Below are positions 8,081 to 17,122 of a DNA stretch of 44,430 bases, one piece after another. This DNA is from Cyclobacteriaceae bacterium (GTDB taxonomy: Bacteria; Bacteroidota; Bacteroidia; Cytophagales; Cyclobacteriaceae). The stretch lies in the NCBI GenBank assembly GCA_029858965.1, contig JAOUDZ010000032.1, forward strand, positions 1 through 44,430. The letters run 5' to 3'. Position 1 is the stretch's first letter. Every line of letters begins with the position of its first letter. The position numbers and the translations under genes were made by a program. The notes under the pieces are model-generated. The model saw only the letters and a program-made list of their open reading frames with translations, was not told where the DNA came from and did not search any database.

Positions 8081-9379
8081 ATGTGGAGCAACAAGGAGAT
8101 AGATTTGAGACTGTTTCGCACACCGCGTAAGACATCCGTACTACTCTTTTGCTGTATGACCTCAACGTTATGCTTCGGCCAGGAAGATACCGGTCCGGTA
8201 CAAGATTCAGCAAAGGTGGTTGTTTCAATTCAAACAGCTGACAGCAAAATGGAACAAGATACCGCAGTACAAAAAAGAGAAGACAGCCGGTTGGATATAA
8301 CACAGGATAGAGGCTTGTATATTCTTGCCGAGGAAAATAAACTGCAGTTGCGCATTTTAGGTTCAGTTCGTTTTTCAGCCTTTTATGAGAACAAGAATCT
8401 CAACAATAAGAACGTTTTCAGCACATTTGAAATTCCTACTGGTGCGAAAGACATTAATATCCCCAATTACTACAACAGCCTGAGTTTTTCGAGGCTGGGC
8501 TTTGAGGTCACCAGGAAGACATTAAATGGAAATATTTTTATTCGACTGGAAACAGATTTTGCCGGACCAGGCAATACGTTTCGGATCAGGCATGCGTATG
8601 GGCAATATGGAAGATGGCTCATTGGCCAGACCTGGTCCCTGCTCACCAATGCGTCATCATTGCCGGCGACAGTTGACCCGGGTGGCCCTACCGGAGCCAT
8701 AAGTTCCAGAACACCGCAAATCAGGTACAGCCTCAAAATATCTGAGCGATTTGGATTTTCGGCCGCCTTTGAATATTCCCTTCCCGACTATGCGTCGCCA
8801 GATTCCTTACAGATCACCTTTGTACAAACCATACCTAACCTGACAGCTAGAATCAATAGGGAAGGAAAATATGGCTCCTTCCAGTTGGGTGGCATATTTG
8901 CCCCAATCGCCGGTTATGATCCTGATGGTAACAAAAACAACAGCTTTGGATACGGTACTTCCTTGTCAGGGACTTTTGAACTGAAGCATTCGGATGAGAT
9001 ACTGTTCCAGGGAACTTTCGGCAGGGCTATCTCTCATTTCATAAATCCGTTTCAGGGCCAGGGGCAGGATATGGCCTATGATCCTCAAACGGCTGAGTTT
9101 AAGGGTCTCACTTCGGCGGGTGGATTTGTATCGTATGGACATCACTGGCCAAGAAACATATCTTCGTATTTTTCTTTTGGCATGTCATCAATCATCAACA
9201 ATAGCCTTCAGGTAGGAGATGACTTTGATTATAGCTATAGCTTTTCTGGCAATGCCTTCTGGAAAATTGTCGAGGGGCTGAGGATTGGTGTTGAATACAT
9301 GTATGGCCAGCGTTTCAATATCGACCATTCAAACGGAAATGCAAATCGTACCTGGATATTATTCTATTATGATTTCTAA
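8081..9379 (+). CDS. DcaP-like outer-membrane porin
   Basis: From ATG 8081 the protein has 432 residues. The frame is open back to ATG 8021, but that adds 20 residues in front of the export signal and overlaps a promoter match. The signal ends STLCFGQ. LQLRILGSVRFSAFYEN, FSRLGFEVTRK, IFIRLETDF and RIRHAYGQYGRWLIGQTW are typical of DcaP-type porins, and the barrel ends on the aromatic strand TWILFYYDF. This family forms trimers that pass small anionic molecules; the substrate here is unknown. The gene lies between the octaheme cytochrome and an AraC-type regulator, so its expression may be tied to that unit. Confidence 0.82.
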   Translation: MWSNKEIDLRLFRTPRKTSVLLFCCMTSTLCFGQEDTGPVQDSAKVVVSIQTADSKMEQDTAVQKREDSRLDITQDRGLYILAEENKLQLRILGSVRFSAFYENKNLNNKNVFSTFEIPTGAKDINIPNYYNSLSFSRLGFEVTRKTLNGNIFIRLETDFAGPGNTFRIRHAYGQYGRWLIGQTWSLLTNASSLPATVDPGGPTGAISSRTPQIRYSLKISERFGFSAAFEYSLPDYASPDSLQITFVQTIPNLTARINREGKYGSFQLGGIFAPIAGYDPDGNKNNSFGYGTSLSGTFELKHSDEILFQGTFGRAISHFINPFQGQGQDMAYDPQTAEFKGLTSAGGFVSYGHHWPRNISSYFSFGMSSIINNSLQVGDDFDYSYSFSGNAFWKIVEGLRIGVEYMYGQRFNIDHSNGNANRTWILFYYDF

Positions 9380-9411
9380 TACAATGTCTTTCCTGAATTA
9401 ACGATCGGGTA

Positions 9412-10293
9412 ATGCAAAAACGATTCAGATCAAAAAGTACAATTCCTAAAATATCCTTGTGGAGTATTGACGGTGATAAAACATTCAATGTTTTACTGTT
9501 CGATTCCATTCCATTGGAATACATGCCGCAATACAAGGCACACCAAAAGAATCATTTTGTGCTATCCTATTGCCTCGAAGGTTCCTTCAAAAGTTTTATT
9601 GACTTTAAGGAACATCTCATCACCAAAGGTGATGCAGGTCTGATAAATCCCAATCAGATTCATTTTGTTCGGCCGATCAATAAGAAGGCAGTAAAAGTGA
9701 TTGTCATTGCCTTCAACCAGGCCTTTTGTGCCAGGTTGCTATTGAGCGCGAAAGTTAGAATGCTCATCAATGCGCCTGATGAAAATTTACTGGTACATGG
9801 CCTGATCTATCATGAGGATATTATGGCACTTTTATTCCGGTCTATCCTGAAAGAATTTGAAGGTCAACAAAAACCAACGCCTGTCGTTTTTCAGCTGATG
9901 GCAGTCTTGCTTGCGAAGTTGTGCGAACAGAGCAAAACGAGAAAGGAGATGCCCAAGACAAGTCATCTTTACTATTCCTTTTTGAATTTGTTGGATGAGA
10001 AGATATCAAAAACACATCGTGTTTCTGAATATGCGAAGGACCTTGAAATATCAGAGAAAACTTTGTCCCGGGCATGCCAGGCTACCACACAAAGCTCTGC
10101 GCAAAGTATTATACATCAAAAAATAAATTTCGAGGCAAAACGACAATTGGCACACAACCAATCATCGGCCAAAGAGATTGCCTATTCTGTGGGTTTTACG
10201 GACCCCATACAATTCTCAAAGTTTTTCAAACAGCACAATGGAATTGCACCATTGGCCTATCGCAAAAGAGTAAGGGGAGGACTGTTGTCCTGA
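9412..10293 (+). CDS. AraC-family transcriptional regulator
   Basis: The 293-residue protein has an N-terminal cupin-like sensor half: NHFVLSYCLEGSFKSFID and a GDAGLINPNQIHFV segment. Its C-terminal AraC DNA-binding half starts around residue 190, with helix-turn-helix 1 near VSEYAKDLEISEKTLSRACQ. Helix-turn-helix 2 is SSAKEIAYSVGFTDPIQFSK followed by PLAYRKR. The gene starts 32 bp after the porin on the same strand. Its stop codon lies inside the conserved 81-bp leader of the next gene, so the regulator and that leader are physically overlapped. The duplicated leader is a natural candidate target. The ligand is not predictable. Confidence 0.9.
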   Translation: MQKRFRSKSTIPKISLWSIDGDKTFNVLLFDSIPLEYMPQYKAHQKNHFVLSYCLEGSFKSFIDFKEHLITKGDAGLINPNQIHFVRPINKKAVKVIVIAFNQAFCARLLLSAKVRMLINAPDENLLVHGLIYHEDIMALLFRSILKEFEGQQKPTPVVFQLMAVLLAKLCEQSKTRKEMPKTSHLYYSFLNLLDEKISKTHRVSEYAKDLEISEKTLSRACQATTQSSAQSIIHQKINFEAKRQLAHNQSSAKEIAYSVGFTDPIQFSKFFKQHNGIAPLAYRKRVRGGLLS

Positions 10294-10365
10294 AATACCT
10301 ACAACTGTCCGATAACTACAATACACTTATTTTATCCTTCGCGTTAGCATAATAAAAAGCTAATC
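10285..10365 (+). repeat. Conserved 81-bp leader, copy B
   Basis: Second copy of the leader at 5166-5246, equal in length and again ending directly at an ATG. It includes the stop codon of the AraC-type gene (TGA at 10291-10293). The TTAGC/GCTAA dyad with a 10-nt gap is retained. The upstream part has more changes (TACACTTA where copy A has TACACTTG). Conservation outside coding sequence in both copies argues for a regulatory role. Confidence 0.75.
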
Positions 10366-10761
10366 ATGGATACAAGATGGACTATCATCAGTGGCGGAAG
10401 ATTGGGTAACAATCATCCTACTGATAAAATATCGTATGCGTTGGCATTCGATGGGAAGTTTGAAAAAATATTATTAAAGAATGAAACCACAAAGAGATCA
10501 TTCGAGGAAAAACTACACAATGAGTTATCAGAAAAGAACATAAATGCATCCTCCCAGCCAGCGCTGATAATTGAATACTCCTCAATGACCTACGCCTATC
10601 CCTTTTCGGAAAGTTATGTGGAATTCACACTTACGGTCAAAGAGGTCGCAACCGATTCGGTCCTGTGGTATTTTGTGCTGCTCAGTCCCGTGGGATTTAT
10701 TTCTACCAGCAATCTGAACGAAATAATCTGGATTATAGCAAATCGAGTACCCCTAAAATGA
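10366..10761 (+). CDS. Unrecognised small protein, paralog B
   Basis: A 131-residue paralog of the protein at 5247-5669, opening MDTRWTIISGGRL and keeping LLKNET, SFEEKL, the core VLWYFVLLSP and the closing RVPLK. About half the positions are identical in a gap-free alignment, so the two copies are old enough to have diverged under selection. No membrane segment, metal site or known catalytic motif is visible. The alternating pattern of the middle (YVEFTLTVKE) suggests a small alpha/beta fold. It sits 72 bp after the AraC-type gene and closes the cytochrome/porin/regulator unit. Confidence 0.8.
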   Translation: MDTRWTIISGGRLGNNHPTDKISYALAFDGKFEKILLKNETTKRSFEEKLHNELSEKNINASSQPALIIEYSSMTYAYPFSESYVEFTLTVKEVATDSVLWYFVLLSPVGFISTSNLNEIIWIIANRVPLK

Positions 10762-10973
10762 AGTGCGTCTATTTAACCTGTAGCGCAATGAAACTAACAG
10801 ATTGGAAGTAGTCCTCTGCCGCCATTGCTAGACACACGCTAAAGCATTGCTAAATTTCTTTGAGTTCTATTCTTCTGTGATTCAAGGAGTTGGTATTTGT
10901 TTGCCGAAATCCTTAAAAGATACGCCGTTCTCGTTTTCAGTTCGGGTATATTCATATTTCAAATTATACCACT

Positions 10974-12848
10974 ATGAAATCTCGCCTGCTGACTTTCCTC
11001 TTCCTGTTCTGCAGCGTCTTGGTATACTCCCAGTACCTGGATTCTGCAAAGGCTGCCTCCTTTATGGATGGTGTAATGAAGGTAAAGCTAAAAGACAAAA
11101 ACATCGTCGGGGCTACAGTAGCCATTTTGCAGGATGGTAAAGTGGTTCTGGCCAATGGTTATGGTGTAGCGGACATCAAAACACAGCGTCCCATTAACCC
11201 TGCTACCACGCTTTTTCGGATAGGCTCGATTTCTAAACTTTTTGTATGGACCAGCATCATGCAGCTCATGGCACAAGGTAAGCTTGACCTTGATGCAGAT
11301 ATCAACCATTACATGCAAGATGTCACCATTCCCGAGAAATATGGTCAGCCCATCACACTGCGGCACCTGATGACGCATACACCCGGATTTGAAGATCACA
11401 TATTGAATCTTTTTGGCAAGGACTCCTCGTCCCTAAAACCAATGGGTGACCTGCTCCGCAAGGAGATGCCGGCCAGGGTGCGCGCGCCATTTACGCAAGC
11501 CGCCTATTCCAATCACGGCACTGCCATGGCGGCCTATATAGTCGAGAAAATATCGGGATTAAGCTTTGACGACTATGTTAACAAAAATATCATCACTCCG
11601 CTTGAAATGTCCAATACTACATTCAGGCAACCACTGCCGGCATCCCTGGCAAGCCAGATGTCCAAAGGATACAGGGTAGAGAATAATGAATCCGTAGAGG
11701 AAGCGTTTGAATACGTTCCGCTGTATCCTATCGGCGCAGCGTCGTCCACTGCTTTGGACATGATGCACCTTATGCTTGCTTACCTGAGAAATGGAAATTA
11801 TAACGGGTACCAACTTCTGGACAGCGCAACGCTTGGAATGATGATGTCACCTGCGCATCAGCACCATCCAGCTGTAAATCCTATGCGCTACGGGTTTATG
11901 GACCTTAGCCAGAACGGTGAAACTTTGATCGGCCATGGTGGCGATACCTTCTGGTTTCATTCAGGCTTCTTCTTTCTGCCGAAACACGATACCGGCATAT
12001 TTATCTCTTTCAACACCGACCAGGGCGCGCAGGCGTACATGGATGTAATCGAAGCCTTTATGGATGAATACTTTCCTGACGAGCGTCCGCTTACCACTCC
12101 AATGAAGACTGATAAACATTGGCTCACACAGTTTGCCGGGGAATACAGGGCAAACCGATATTCCTTTAGTGACTTGCTGAAAATAGGATCACTCGCAGGC
12201 CGTGTTCAAATCGTGGTTGCAGATGATGAGCGACTAAAAGTGACAACCGATACGGAGACAACATATATGGTTCCTATTGATAGCACCACTTTTCGTGAAG
12301 AGCATAAATCTGATCAAATGGCTTTTGGCAAAGATGCGCGTGGCATTATCAAATATTGTTACCTCGGTCTGTTGCCGATCTTCGCCCTCGAGAAAGTGAG
12401 TTGGATTGATAGGAGTTCCACACATATGGGGCTGTTTTTTATCACTATTATCCTTATGCTGACAGCATTATGCTATTGGCCAATAGTCTACCGGATCCGC
12501 AGGAAATACCAGGCTACCGGACGGGTAAGTCAGACACTACCTGTGCTGGCTAAAGCGGTAGCCTGGTTCAACTACTTGTTACTATTGCTTTTTCTTGTCG
12601 CGACAGTTGTTTCCTTGCGCGTACCCTTTGATATTGTATACGACGTTCCGGCATTGCTCAAAACCGCGCTTGTATTTCCATTGCTCATGATCGTTACCAC
12701 TGTTGGCATGCTTGTACTGGGCGCAAGGCTCCTGAATAATGACCAATATAAAATGAGGAGCCGGATCTATTATGTCATGCTAACTGTTGGGAGCGTGCTT
12801 TGCCTCCTGCAGTTGAGCTATTGGAATCTTATTGGTTTTAATTACTAA
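10974..12848 (+). CDS. Serine hydrolase (beta-lactamase/PBP class C type) with C-terminal membrane anchor
   Basis: This 624-residue protein has a signal peptide ending VYSQ. The acyl-enzyme motif SxxK is S85-I-S-K88 in FRIGSISKLF, the second motif YSN is at 178-180, and GHGGDTF takes the place of the KTG-type box. This set is typical of class C-like esterases and D-aminopeptidases in the Beta-lactamase family. After a linker domain, four hydrophobic segments fill the last roughly 150 residues (from FFITIILMLTALCYW on). The catalytic domain would therefore be held on the periplasmic face of the inner membrane. The substrate is unknown; a true antibiotic-hydrolysing role is unlikely on family grounds. 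Confidence 0.85.
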   Translation: MKSRLLTFLFLFCSVLVYSQYLDSAKAASFMDGVMKVKLKDKNIVGATVAILQDGKVVLANGYGVADIKTQRPINPATTLFRIGSISKLFVWTSIMQLMAQGKLDLDADINHYMQDVTIPEKYGQPITLRHLMTHTPGFEDHILNLFGKDSSSLKPMGDLLRKEMPARVRAPFTQAAYSNHGTAMAAYIVEKISGLSFDDYVNKNIITPLEMSNTTFRQPLPASLASQMSKGYRVENNESVEEAFEYVPLYPIGAASSTALDMMHLMLAYLRNGNYNGYQLLDSATLGMMMSPAHQHHPAVNPMRYGFMDLSQNGETLIGHGGDTFWFHSGFFFLPKHDTGIFISFNTDQGAQAYMDVIEAFMDEYFPDERPLTTPMKTDKHWLTQFAGEYRANRYSFSDLLKIGSLAGRVQIVVADDERLKVTTDTETTYMVPIDSTTFREEHKSDQMAFGKDARGIIKYCYLGLLPIFALEKVSWIDRSSTHMGLFFITIILMLTALCYWPIVYRIRRKYQATGRVSQTLPVLAKAVAWFNYLLLLLFLVATVVSLRVPFDIVYDVPALLKTALVFPLLMIVTTVGMLVLGARLLNNDQYKMRSRIYYVMLTVGSVLCLLQLSYWNLIGFNY

Positions 12849-12888
12849 AGCCCTCCTTTATCTCTCCGCTTTCCTGTAATTTCCTGTT

Positions 12889-13053
12889 GTGTTGGCGCTC
12901 AGAAAACTGAGGAAGTCCAACAAGGCTAATCGCTGTAATTGGTACTTCAAAAAGCTTTCAACCAGGTGGGCTAAAGCAAGAATTGCTCACACCGTAAGTA
13001 ATTTCATGAAATCCTGGTTTCCAAAAAGCGAATATTCGGAGTCTATAAACTAA
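12889..13053 (+). CDS. Possible small basic protein or gene remnant
   Basis: A GTG-initiated frame of 54 residues fills much of the gap before pta. It is rich in Lys, Arg and Trp (LRKLRKSNKANRCNWYFKKL, then FMKSWFPKSEYSESIN). No family is recognised and no ribosome site is seen. The residue choice looks more coding-like than random, so it may be a small DNA- or RNA-binding protein or the tail of a lost gene. Evidence is weak. Confidence 0.22.
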   Translation: MLALRKLRKSNKANRCNWYFKKLSTRWAKARIAHTVSNFMKSWFPKSEYSESIN

Positions 13054-13067
13054 CTGGATTCATTGCC

Positions 13068-13075
13068 TATCTTTG
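13068..13075 (+). promoter_or_regulatory. Bacteroidota -7 promoter element for pta-ackA
   Basis: TATCTTTG is an exact TAnnTTTG match, 46 bp before the pta start codon, giving a leader of about 40 nt. No good -33 TTTG is seen at the usual spacing. Confidence 0.5.
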
Positions 13076-13121
13076 CCACACTTTGTTCGACATTATATAC
13101 TTTTGATGGTTCTAATTAATC

Positions 13122-15209
13122 ATGACAAACGCAATCTATATCACAACAACCGAGCCCTATTCCGGCAAATCCATCATTGCCCTGGGGCTTGTTAATTTGT
13201 TGGCCGGCAAGATGGCAAAGATCGCTTATTTTAAACCGGTAATAAGTTGTCCGCCTACTGAAAAAGACAGCCACCTGCATACCATCGCAAATCATTTCAA
13301 CTTGAACGAAGCATACAACGAGATGTATGTCTTTACCCGTGACGAGGTAAGCAAACACATAAATGCCGGAAATGAATCTTATATAATTGATACCATTATC
13401 GAAAGATTCAAACGACTGCAGGAGAACTATGATTTTGTTGTGGTCGAAGGGACGGATTTTATGGATAACAACACGAACCTGGAATTTGACGGCAATATTT
13501 CTATTGTTAAAAATCTGGGCATACCTGCTGTGGTCATCGTTAAGGGTGAAGGAAAAGCGGTCAAGGAAATTGTTGACATTGCAGTATCCACAACAAAAAG
13601 TTTTACGGATAGTGGCGTTCAGATCCTTACGATAGTCGCAAATAAAATCGATATTGAAAGTGAAGAAGAGATCATAAAACGCCTGAATGCTGCGCTTCCA
13701 AAGGGAATGATTGTAACCTCCATTCCGGGCAACAAAGATCTGGGAAGCCCCACCATGCAGGAGATCGTTGAATCGGTTAAAGGTAAGGTATTGTTTGGGG
13801 AGCACTTGCTCTCTAACCGTGTGGATGCTTCTATTGTGGGGGCTATGCAATTGCACAATTGTCTGACCAGGATAAATAAGAACACTTTGATTGCAACCCC
13901 CGGGGACCGTGGTGACATCATTATCGGCGCCCTGCAGGCGAATATTTCCAAGAACTATTCGAAAATAGCCGGCATAGTGCTAACGGGAGGGTTAGTACCC
14001 GAGCCAACCATTATGAAGTTAATTGAAGGATTGGACACCGTAGTCCCCATCATCCAGGTGGATACAGGGACGTTCAAAACCGTTACGCGCATAGCCAATA
14101 CCCAATCCAGGATTTCGCCTGAAAACAAAGAAAAGATAAACCTGGCGATTGCCATGTTCGACAAGTATGTGGATGTTAAAGCACTGGAAAAGAAAATTAT
14201 CTTTTTTCGTTCCACCACGATCACGCCGCGGATGTTTCAGTATCAGATTGTCAAACGGGCGAAGGAACACAGGAAACATATCGTATTGCCTGAAGGAGAA
14301 GATGATCGCATCCTGATGGCGGCAGATTTATTGATAAAGCAGAACGTTGTAGACCTCACCATCCTGGGCAATAAGGAAACGATTTCGGCTGCCGTGAATC
14401 GTTTGAATTTGTCCCTTGATTTGGAGCAAGTGAGTATTATTAATCCTGCTACCTCAGATCGCTTCGAGGATTTCGTTAAAACACTTTATGACCTCCGAAA
14501 GCACAAAGGTCTCACGATGGAAATGGCCCGTGACCTGATGCAGGATGTTTCCTACTTCGGTACGATGATGGTGTACAAAGGTGAAGCCGATGGCATGGTT
14601 TCTGGTGCTGTACATACTACTCAACACACCATCCGCCCGGCCCTGCAGTTTGTGAAGACTAAACCTGGTGTTAATACCGTTTCCTCTGTTTTCTTTATGT
14701 GCCTGCCTAACCGCGTTTCTGTTTTTGGCGATTGTGCCGTCAATCCTGATCCGACCTCAGAACAATTAGCCGACATCGCGATATCTTCCGCGGAAACCAG
14801 CAGGATGTTTGGCATTGAGCCCAAGGTGGCGATGCTGTCTTACTCATCAGGTTCGTCAGGTGAAGGTGCAGATGTAGACAAGGTCAGGAAGGCTACTGAA
14901 ATTATCAGGCTAAGAAGTCCTGATCTAAAGGTGGAAGGACCGATACAATACGATGCGGCTGTTGACCCGGTTGTAGGTAAAAAGAAATTGCCCAATTCTG
15001 AAGTGGCGGGGCAGGCAAGTGTTCTGATTTTTCCGGACCTCAATACAGGTAACAACACCTACAAGGCTGTCCAACGTGAGACCGGTGCGCTTGCCATCGG
15101 GCCAATGTTGCAGGGTCTCAATAAACCCGTCAATGATCTGAGTCGGGGTTGCACCGTGGCCGACATTTTTAATACAGTTGTCATCACAGCCATTCAAGCC
15201 CAACAATAA
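13122..15209 (+). CDS. pta: Phosphate acetyltransferase, long form
   Basis: The 695-residue protein matches the three-domain Pta of many bacteria. An N-terminal BioD-like P-loop domain has TEPYSGKS at residues 10-17, a DRTGG domain covers roughly 215-330, and the PTA/PTB catalytic domain runs from about 370 to the end. That domain contains HIVLPEGEDDRIL, DGMVSGAVHTT and VAMLSYSSGSSGEG. It interconverts acetyl-CoA and acetyl phosphate in the cytoplasm. The acetate kinase gene begins 18 bp downstream, so the two form an operon producing acetate and ATP. Family knowledge says the N-terminal part is regulatory. Confidence 0.96.
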   Translation: MTNAIYITTTEPYSGKSIIALGLVNLLAGKMAKIAYFKPVISCPPTEKDSHLHTIANHFNLNEAYNEMYVFTRDEVSKHINAGNESYIIDTIIERFKRLQENYDFVVVEGTDFMDNNTNLEFDGNISIVKNLGIPAVVIVKGEGKAVKEIVDIAVSTTKSFTDSGVQILTIVANKIDIESEEEIIKRLNAALPKGMIVTSIPGNKDLGSPTMQEIVESVKGKVLFGEHLLSNRVDASIVGAMQLHNCLTRINKNTLIATPGDRGDIIIGALQANISKNYSKIAGIVLTGGLVPEPTIMKLIEGLDTVVPIIQVDTGTFKTVTRIANTQSRISPENKEKINLAIAMFDKYVDVKALEKKIIFFRSTTITPRMFQYQIVKRAKEHRKHIVLPEGEDDRILMAADLLIKQNVVDLTILGNKETISAAVNRLNLSLDLEQVSIINPATSDRFEDFVKTLYDLRKHKGLTMEMARDLMQDVSYFGTMMVYKGEADGMVSGAVHTTQHTIRPALQFVKTKPGVNTVSSVFFMCLPNRVSVFGDCAVNPDPTSEQLADIAISSAETSRMFGIEPKVAMLSYSSGSSGEGADVDKVRKATEIIRLRSPDLKVEGPIQYDAAVDPVVGKKKLPNSEVAGQASVLIFPDLNTGNNTYKAVQRETGALAIGPMLQGLNKPVNDLSRGCTVADIFNTVVITAIQAQQ

Positions 15210-15227
15210 ATTCCGTATTGCCGTAAC

Positions 15228-16427
15228 ATGAATGTTTTTGTTATTAATTCAGGAAGCAGCTCGATCAAGTATCAGCTTATCCGCATGCCTCAGGCAGAAG
15301 TTGTTTGCGCAGGTATAGTTGACAGGATTGGTCTTGAAGGATCGGCTATTCAGCATAAAACGTTTTCAGGGCAAAACGAACACGTCAGGAAAGTAGGTAT
15401 TCACATTCCTGACCATGCAAGCGGACTAACGGAAGTGGCCAGGCTGCTTACTGATTCCCAAATCGGTGTGATCCAGGACCCCATGGAAATTGATGTCGTT
15501 GGGCACCGCGTAGTGCATGGTGGTGAAGATTTTTCTGATACCATCATAATCAGTGAGGCGGTAAAGGAAAAGATCAAGAACCTTTTTCCGCTGGCACCAT
15601 TGCACAATCCACCCAACTACCTGGGAATTGAAGTAGCAGAACAAATATTCAAGCATGCCAAACAAGTTGCGGTATTCGATACTGCCTTTCACCAAACGAT
15701 GCCCCCGGTGGCTTATCGCATGGCCATTCCAAATTTATTTTATGATGATCATGGAATTCGCGCCTATGGATTTCACGGGACGAGTCATAAGTATGTTTCT
15801 GAAACAGCAGCACAATATTTGCAAAAGAATGGGTCCCGGATAATTACTATTCACCTGGGTAATGGTTGTAGTATGAGTGCCGTTCAAAATGGTACTTGCA
15901 TTGACACGAGTATGGGACTTGGTCCCATGAACGGACTTATCATGGGAACAAGAACCGGTGATATTGACCAGTCTGTCATCTTTCATATGGTGAATCAGCT
16001 TGGATATTCGCTGGATGACGTCAATGATATTCTCAACAAGAAGAGCGGTATGCTTGGCCTCACTGGGTTTAGTGACATGCGGGATGTGAAAGCAGCGTAC
16101 GAAAAGGGAAACGAGGCGGCCGTGCTGGCTTATGAGATGTATTGTTATCATATCCGCAAGTATATCGGTTCTTTTGCCGCAGTGCTCAGCGGTATAGATG
16201 CCATCGTCTTTACAGCGGGAGTAGGGGAGAATGATCCCCTTGTTCGAAGTCTGTCAACCAGTAAAATGGCCCATCTTGGAATTTACCTCGACGAGAAGAA
16301 AAATAAGGCTGGCGGAAAAGGAATTTATGAAATAAATACTTCGGATTCTCCAGTCAAAATATTGATTGTTCCGACCAATGAAGAATTGGAGATAGCGAGG
16401 CAGTGCTACATGCTTTTGAACGGATAA
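15228..16427 (+). CDS. ackA: Acetate kinase
   Basis: At 399 residues this is the normal family length. The phosphate-binding start NSGSSSIKYQL lies at residues 7-17. HRVVHGGEDF, FDTAFHQTMP, the ASKHA-fold loop IHLGNGCSMSAVQNG and TAGVGENDP are all present and intact. The enzyme converts acetyl phosphate and ADP to acetate and ATP. It follows pta by 18 bp and is followed by a likely terminator at 16450-16482. With the pyruvate oxidoreductase at the right edge of the window it completes a pyruvate-to-acetate route. Confidence 0.96.
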   Translation: MNVFVINSGSSSIKYQLIRMPQAEVVCAGIVDRIGLEGSAIQHKTFSGQNEHVRKVGIHIPDHASGLTEVARLLTDSQIGVIQDPMEIDVVGHRVVHGGEDFSDTIIISEAVKEKIKNLFPLAPLHNPPNYLGIEVAEQIFKHAKQVAVFDTAFHQTMPPVAYRMAIPNLFYDDHGIRAYGFHGTSHKYVSETAAQYLQKNGSRIITIHLGNGCSMSAVQNGTCIDTSMGLGPMNGLIMGTRTGDIDQSVIFHMVNQLGYSLDDVNDILNKKSGMLGLTGFSDMRDVKAAYEKGNEAAVLAYEMYCYHIRKYIGSFAAVLSGIDAIVFTAGVGENDPLVRSLSTSKMAHLGIYLDEKKNKAGGKGIYEINTSDSPVKILIVPTNEELEIARQCYMLLNG

Positions 16428-16449
16428 TTGAATTGTTAATGCCGATGCG

Positions 16450-16482
16450 AAAAAAGAAACCCCGAGGCCAGGGCGTTTTTTT
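16450..16482 (+). terminator. Likely intrinsic terminator of pta-ackA
   Basis: A run of six A followed by GAAACCCC, a short GC-rich loop, then GGGCG and seven T (16476-16482). The A-run can pair with the T-run around a CCC/GGG core, with a small internal mismatch. It lies 23 bp after the ackA stop. The stem is imperfect. Confidence 0.5.
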
Positions 16483-16514
16483 CAAACCATGTTGGCAATC
16501 CGGTTGTTATGAAT

Positions 16515-16542
16515 TTTGATACGGATAAAATTTCTAAATTTG
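16515..16542 (+). promoter_or_regulatory. Promoter of the DUF4251 gene
   Basis: TTTG at 16515-16518 and an exact -7 element TAAATTTG at 16535-16542, with 16 nt between. It supports the start at ATG 16567 rather than the TTG at 16516, which falls inside the promoter. Confidence 0.55.
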
Positions 16543-16566
16543 CCACAGCAACAAATACCACAAGCA

Positions 16567-17058
16567 ATGAAGCTGACAATAAGTATTCTATCTATTGTTG
16601 CCTTGCTGATAGTCGTGGGTGCAAATGCCCAGGAGTCAAACAAGGAAGGGTCACAAGAAATGCGCTTTAAGAATATGGTGGATGAAAAATCCTTTGTTTT
16701 TCAGGCGCAATCGGCAAGCCCGATGAAAGGCGGACTCAGGACATTGTCGCCTGGGTATACCCTGACCGTAAAGTCCGACGCCGTCTCCTGTAATTTTCCC
16801 TATTTTGGCAGGTCGTTCAGCGCCCCCATGAATCCATCCGATGCTGGAATAGAATTTACTTCCACTGATTTTCAATATACCGTCAAAAACGGGAAGAAAG
16901 GAGGCTGGGAAATTACTATCATACCAAATGATATAAGAAAGTCTCTGAAAGTTTACGTTTCTGTTTCTGCCAAAGGCAATACATCTGTACGTATATCCAG
17001 CATAGACAGGGATCCCATCTCATTCAATGGTTACATTGAGGAACGGAAAATAGAATAA
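16567..17058 (+). CDS. DUF4251 domain exported protein
   Basis: From ATG 16567 the protein has 163 residues and a clear signal peptide, MKLTISILSIVALLIVVGAN, cut near NAQ. The mature part fits DUF4251, a family mostly confined to Bacteroidota: FVFQAQSASPMKGG, LSPGYTLTVKSDAVSCNFPY and FGRSFSAPMNPSDAGIEF. The frame is open upstream to a TTG at 16516, but a good promoter overlaps that stretch. It is monocistronic, with an intrinsic terminator before it and its own promoter. The function of the family is unknown; a small periplasmic beta-rich protein is expected. Confidence 0.85.
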   Translation: MKLTISILSIVALLIVVGANAQESNKEGSQEMRFKNMVDEKSFVFQAQSASPMKGGLRTLSPGYTLTVKSDAVSCNFPYFGRSFSAPMNPSDAGIEFTSTDFQYTVKNGKKGGWEITIIPNDIRKSLKVYVSVSAKGNTSVRISSIDRDPISFNGYIEERKIE

Positions 17059-17122
17059 TCCGAAAATAAAGCTTGTTCAAAGACCTTTGGGTCTGCGCAG
17101 CTGTATTGGCAGGTTGGTAGTG

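Noticed and set aside
13116-13856. Minus-strand frame of 246 codons across the start of pta
   Set aside because: The plus strand encodes a clear phosphate acetyltransferase here, and the antisense frame has no protein features.
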